This document shows positions 15,776 to 15,981 of a stretch of DNA of 15,981 nt, piece by piece (the stretch's first letter is position 1; each line of letters begins with the position of its first letter). The stretch is taken from positions 1-15,981 of the forward strand of contig JADNRY010001166.1 in the NCBI GenBank assembly GCA_015501585.1. The letters run 5' to 3'. The notes below the pieces were generated by a model. It was not told the origin of the DNA. It saw nothing but the letters and a program-made list of their open reading frames with translations, and made no database searches. Source of the DNA: Rhodocollybia butyracea (taxonomy: Eukaryota > Basidiomycota > Agaricomycetes > Agaricales > Omphalotaceae). Position numbers and translations under genes: made by a program.

Positions 15776-15981
15776 CCCAGATCTCTTTCAGGTCAGACTG
15801 TTACCGCTCCTGACTCTGACATAGTCATGCCAGTAATGAGCTGCCAGGAGTTTAAACCTGACTTTGAACTCCAATCCATGGAGGAAATGCATTTACGACA
15901 CTTCCCGCCCAGCTCAGACCGGGTTCAGGGGGGTGGTGTCGGATCCTCTGGCACATGGCCAGCCATACCCACTAAAATGGT
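15776..15981 (+). CDS. Open frame running off the right edge (unrecognised, partial)
   Basis: The frame is open from after a TAG at 15773 to the last base. The first ATG, at 15827, gives 51 complete codons: M-P-V-M-S-C-Q-E-F-K-P-D-F-E-L, then M-E-E-M-H-L-R-H-F, then a Gly/Ser-rich patch. A TTTCAG at 15787-15792 could instead be a 3' splice site. No family is recognised. Composition looks more protein-like than the surrounding non-coding DNA, but the length is too small for certainty. Confidence 0.3.

Noticed and set aside
1..15981. tRNA, rRNA, CRISPR arrays or a bacterial-type defence or biosynthetic system
   Set aside because: No repeat-spacer pattern, cloverleaf or operon structure was seen; gene structure is eukaryotic with introns and LTR elements.

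Overview
The window looks like filamentous-fungal nuclear DNA, most likely from a basidiomycete of the mushroom type. This is inferred from very short canonical introns (45 to 68 nt, GTRNGT at the donor, CTNAY-like branch sites, YAG at the acceptor), sparse host genes between repeats, and a Ty1/copia element whose primer-binding site matches the anticodon arm of initiator tRNA-Met. No tRNA, rRNA, CRISPR array or bacterial-type operon was seen.

Left flank (1-2836). The window opens in the last 33 codons of a protein that resembles the C-terminus of fungal FAD-linked (berberine-bridge type) oxidoreductases. About 1.2 kb without a recognisable gene follows. Next is a spliced gene on the + strand (1314-2138, four exons visible, 5' end uncertain) for a small kinase-like / aminoglycoside-phosphotransferase-fold protein. 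It has a Gly-rich loop, a VVVK lysine, a D-F-H-L-G-N catalytic loop and DFG.

Centre (2837-9511). A nearly complete Ty1/copia LTR retrotransposon occupies 6.7 kb: 470/471-bp LTRs (TG...CA), a half-tRNA primer site, a 744-bp leader, gag, protease, integrase, a Pro-rich linker, reverse transcriptase, RNase H and a polypurine tract. All signature catalytic residues can be found, but the reading frame is broken three times: a +1 shift in an A5 run in gag, an in-frame TGA inside the integrase core, and another +1 shift in an A5 run just before RT. The LTRs differ at 6 bases and one indel. More than half of these changes lie in the last 27 bp, and no target-site duplication flanks the element. Together this points to recombination or gene conversion with a sister copy.

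Right flank (9512-15981). Almost 3 kb of pyrimidine-rich + strand shows no recognisable gene. After it come a decayed Pro/Tyr-rich reading frame on the - strand (12461-12753) and a small LTR element (12791-14257). The small element has 151-152-bp LTRs (TGTAA...TTACA), a polypurine tract, an exact 5-bp target duplication (AAGTA) and only about 1.16 kb of internal DNA without protease, integrase or RT. It is therefore a TRIM-like or gag-only non-autonomous retrotransposon. It interrupts the junction of two diverged tandem copies of a roughly 94-110-bp sequence. The right copy seems to belong to an older LTR-like relic on the - strand. The last 1.5 kb holds only weak spliced-ORF candidates and an open frame that leaves the window on the right.

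Overall this is a repeat-rich region between host genes: one recently active copia copy, one miniature element that would need enzymes from elsewhere, and older decayed sequence. The most novel-looking object is the miniature element with its unrecognised internal frames and two strong hairpins.
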